Assembly (NCBI RefSeq): GCF_003063505.1
Contig: NZ_NERW01000001.1
Location: forward strand, 488,501-552,500
Reading direction: 5' to 3'
DNA from: Limnohabitans sp. T6-20
GTDB taxonomy: Bacteria; Pseudomonadota; Gammaproteobacteria; Burkholderiales; Burkholderiaceae_C
Length of the DNA stretch: 64,000 nucleotides
The position numbers were made by a program, and so were the translations under genes. Under the pieces are notes generated by a model. It saw only the letters and a list, made by a program, of their open reading frames with translations, made no database searches and was not told the DNA's origin. Below, piece by piece: positions 63,466-64,000 of the stretch; position 1 is the first letter of the stretch, and each line of letters begins with the position of its first letter.

Positions 63466-64000
63466 ATGCCCGAATCTGCAGTCCTGCTCTACTTTGAAGA
63501 CGAAGCACCCGCCGCATGGCGTTTGGCTGATGCGGCCGACCTGAAGCCTTGCCTGGTTCAGCGCCACCGCTTTCCCGATGGCGAGCTGCAATTGACACTG
63601 CCCGCGCACTTGCCGCCGCACGTGGTGCTGCTGCGCAGTCTGCACGCACCCAACGACAAACTGGTCGAGCTGCTGCTGGCGGCTCAAACCGCTCGCGAGC
63701 TGGGTGCACAGCACTTGAGCTTGGTGGCACCTTACCTCGCCTACATGCGGCAAGACATGGCTTTTGCCCCCGGTCAAGCCGTGAGCCAGCGGATTGTGGG
63801 GGCATGGCTGGCCAACTTGTTCAATGCAGTCATCACCGTGGATCCCCACTTGCACCGGGTGGCGAGTTTGGCGCAAGCGGTTCCGGCCCAACAGGCGATC
63901 ACCCTGAGCGCTGCGCCCCTGCTGGGCGACTGGATTGCGCGGCACCGGCCCAACGCTTTTCTGCTGGGGCCAGACAGCGAATCAGCGCAATGGGTCACGC
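63466..64000 (+). CDS. Ribose-phosphate pyrophosphokinase-like protein (3' end outside window)
   Basis: First 178 residues of a PRPP-synthetase homologue. Recognisable are RFPDGELQL (FxDGE motif), PYLAYMRQDM (PYxxYxRQD motif of the ATP site) and TVDPHLHRV (metal-binding DxH segment). It differs from housekeeping Prs in several positions and begins with an unusual short N-terminus (MPESAVLLYFEDE), so it is probably the specialised paralogue that accompanies AMP-phosphorylase-type enzymes. The start at 63466 lies 13 bases after the stop of the phosphorylase. The rest lies beyond the right edge. Confidence 0.85.
   Translation, partial: MPESAVLLYFEDEAPAAWRLADAADLKPCLVQRHRFPDGELQLTLPAHLPPHVVLLRSLHAPNDKLVELLLAAQTARELGAQHLSLVAPYLAYMRQDMAFAPGQAVSQRIVGAWLANLFNAVITVDPHLHRVASLAQAVPAQQAITLSAAPLLGDWIARHRPNAFLLGPDSESAQWVT

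Overview
The window is GC-rich, densely coded and free of RNA genes. It looks like a chromosomal segment of a betaproteobacterium, most likely Burkholderiales (Comamonadaceae-like). The clues are the replication block dnaN-gyrB without recF, the rpmH-rnpA-yidD-yidC-mnmE block divergent from dnaA, the metX-metW pair, a phasin, and many Bug-type (TctC-like) periplasmic receptors, which are expanded in this group. The genus assignment is an inference.

Layout. 1-3066 (minus): yajC-secD-secF, with secF cut by the left edge. 3254-4147: EamA exporter. 4199-5497 (minus): secreted Lys/Pro/Glu-rich protein of unknown role. 5542-29101: a divergent catabolic island of about 23.5 kb. Its left arm (minus, 18886 to 5542) encodes an NDP-forming acyl-CoA ligase, two acyl-CoA dehydrogenases, an SCP2-type thiolase-like enzyme with a DUF35 partner, a CaiB/BaiF CoA-transferase, a LigB-type extradiol dioxygenase, three consecutive RraA/ProA-type aldolases, two Bug receptors and a crotonase. 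Its right arm (plus, 19226 to 29101) encodes a GntR/FCD regulator, RidA, a LigJ-like amidohydrolase-superfamily hydratase, two Rieske oxygenases with one reductase, a Bug receptor, a crotonase, a 3-hydroxyacyl-CoA dehydrogenase and a degenerate SDR. The parts fit uptake and oxygenation of an aromatic or alicyclic acid, CoA-dependent side-chain removal, extradiol ring cleavage, hydration and aldol cleavage to central metabolites. Two ATGCAA-type palindromes in the central intergenic region, one lying over a good sigma70-like promoter, suggest control by the GntR protein.

29187-34288: phasin, an unknown membrane-anchored protein, a DEDDh exonuclease, a metallophosphoesterase, a FitAB/VapBC-type toxin-antitoxin pair with tandem palindromes, an unknown protein and an AT-richer DUF3883 gene (small accessory patch). 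34315-44168: gyrB, dnaN, two REP-like inverted-pair units, dnaA, the dnaA-rpmH intergenic region with DnaA-box-like sites, rpmH, rnpA, yidD, yidC and mnmE. 44297-50864: fatty acid desaturase, SDR and a five-gene Liv-type ABC importer, whose LivF has Arg in place of the Walker A Lys. 50931-54112 (minus): cupin dioxygenase-like protein, apt and a Kef-type antiporter. 54224-56386: kdsD-kdsC-lptC. 56561-58539 (minus): glycine-rich RRM protein and amtB. 58716-60589: a SAM-II-like riboswitch with its own terminator ahead of metX-metW. 60591-64000: Bcr/CflA exporter, an AMP-phosphorylase-type thymidine phosphorylase homologue and a PRPP-synthetase homologue cut by the right edge.

The most promising undescribed system is the divergent catabolic island. 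It combines a steroid-side-chain-like retro-aldol toolkit (two acyl-CoA dehydrogenases, thiolase-like enzyme with a YDSFT motif, DUF35) with LigB/LigJ/RraA ring-cleavage chemistry under one putative GntR regulator. All functional statements come from reading motifs and context; no database search was run.
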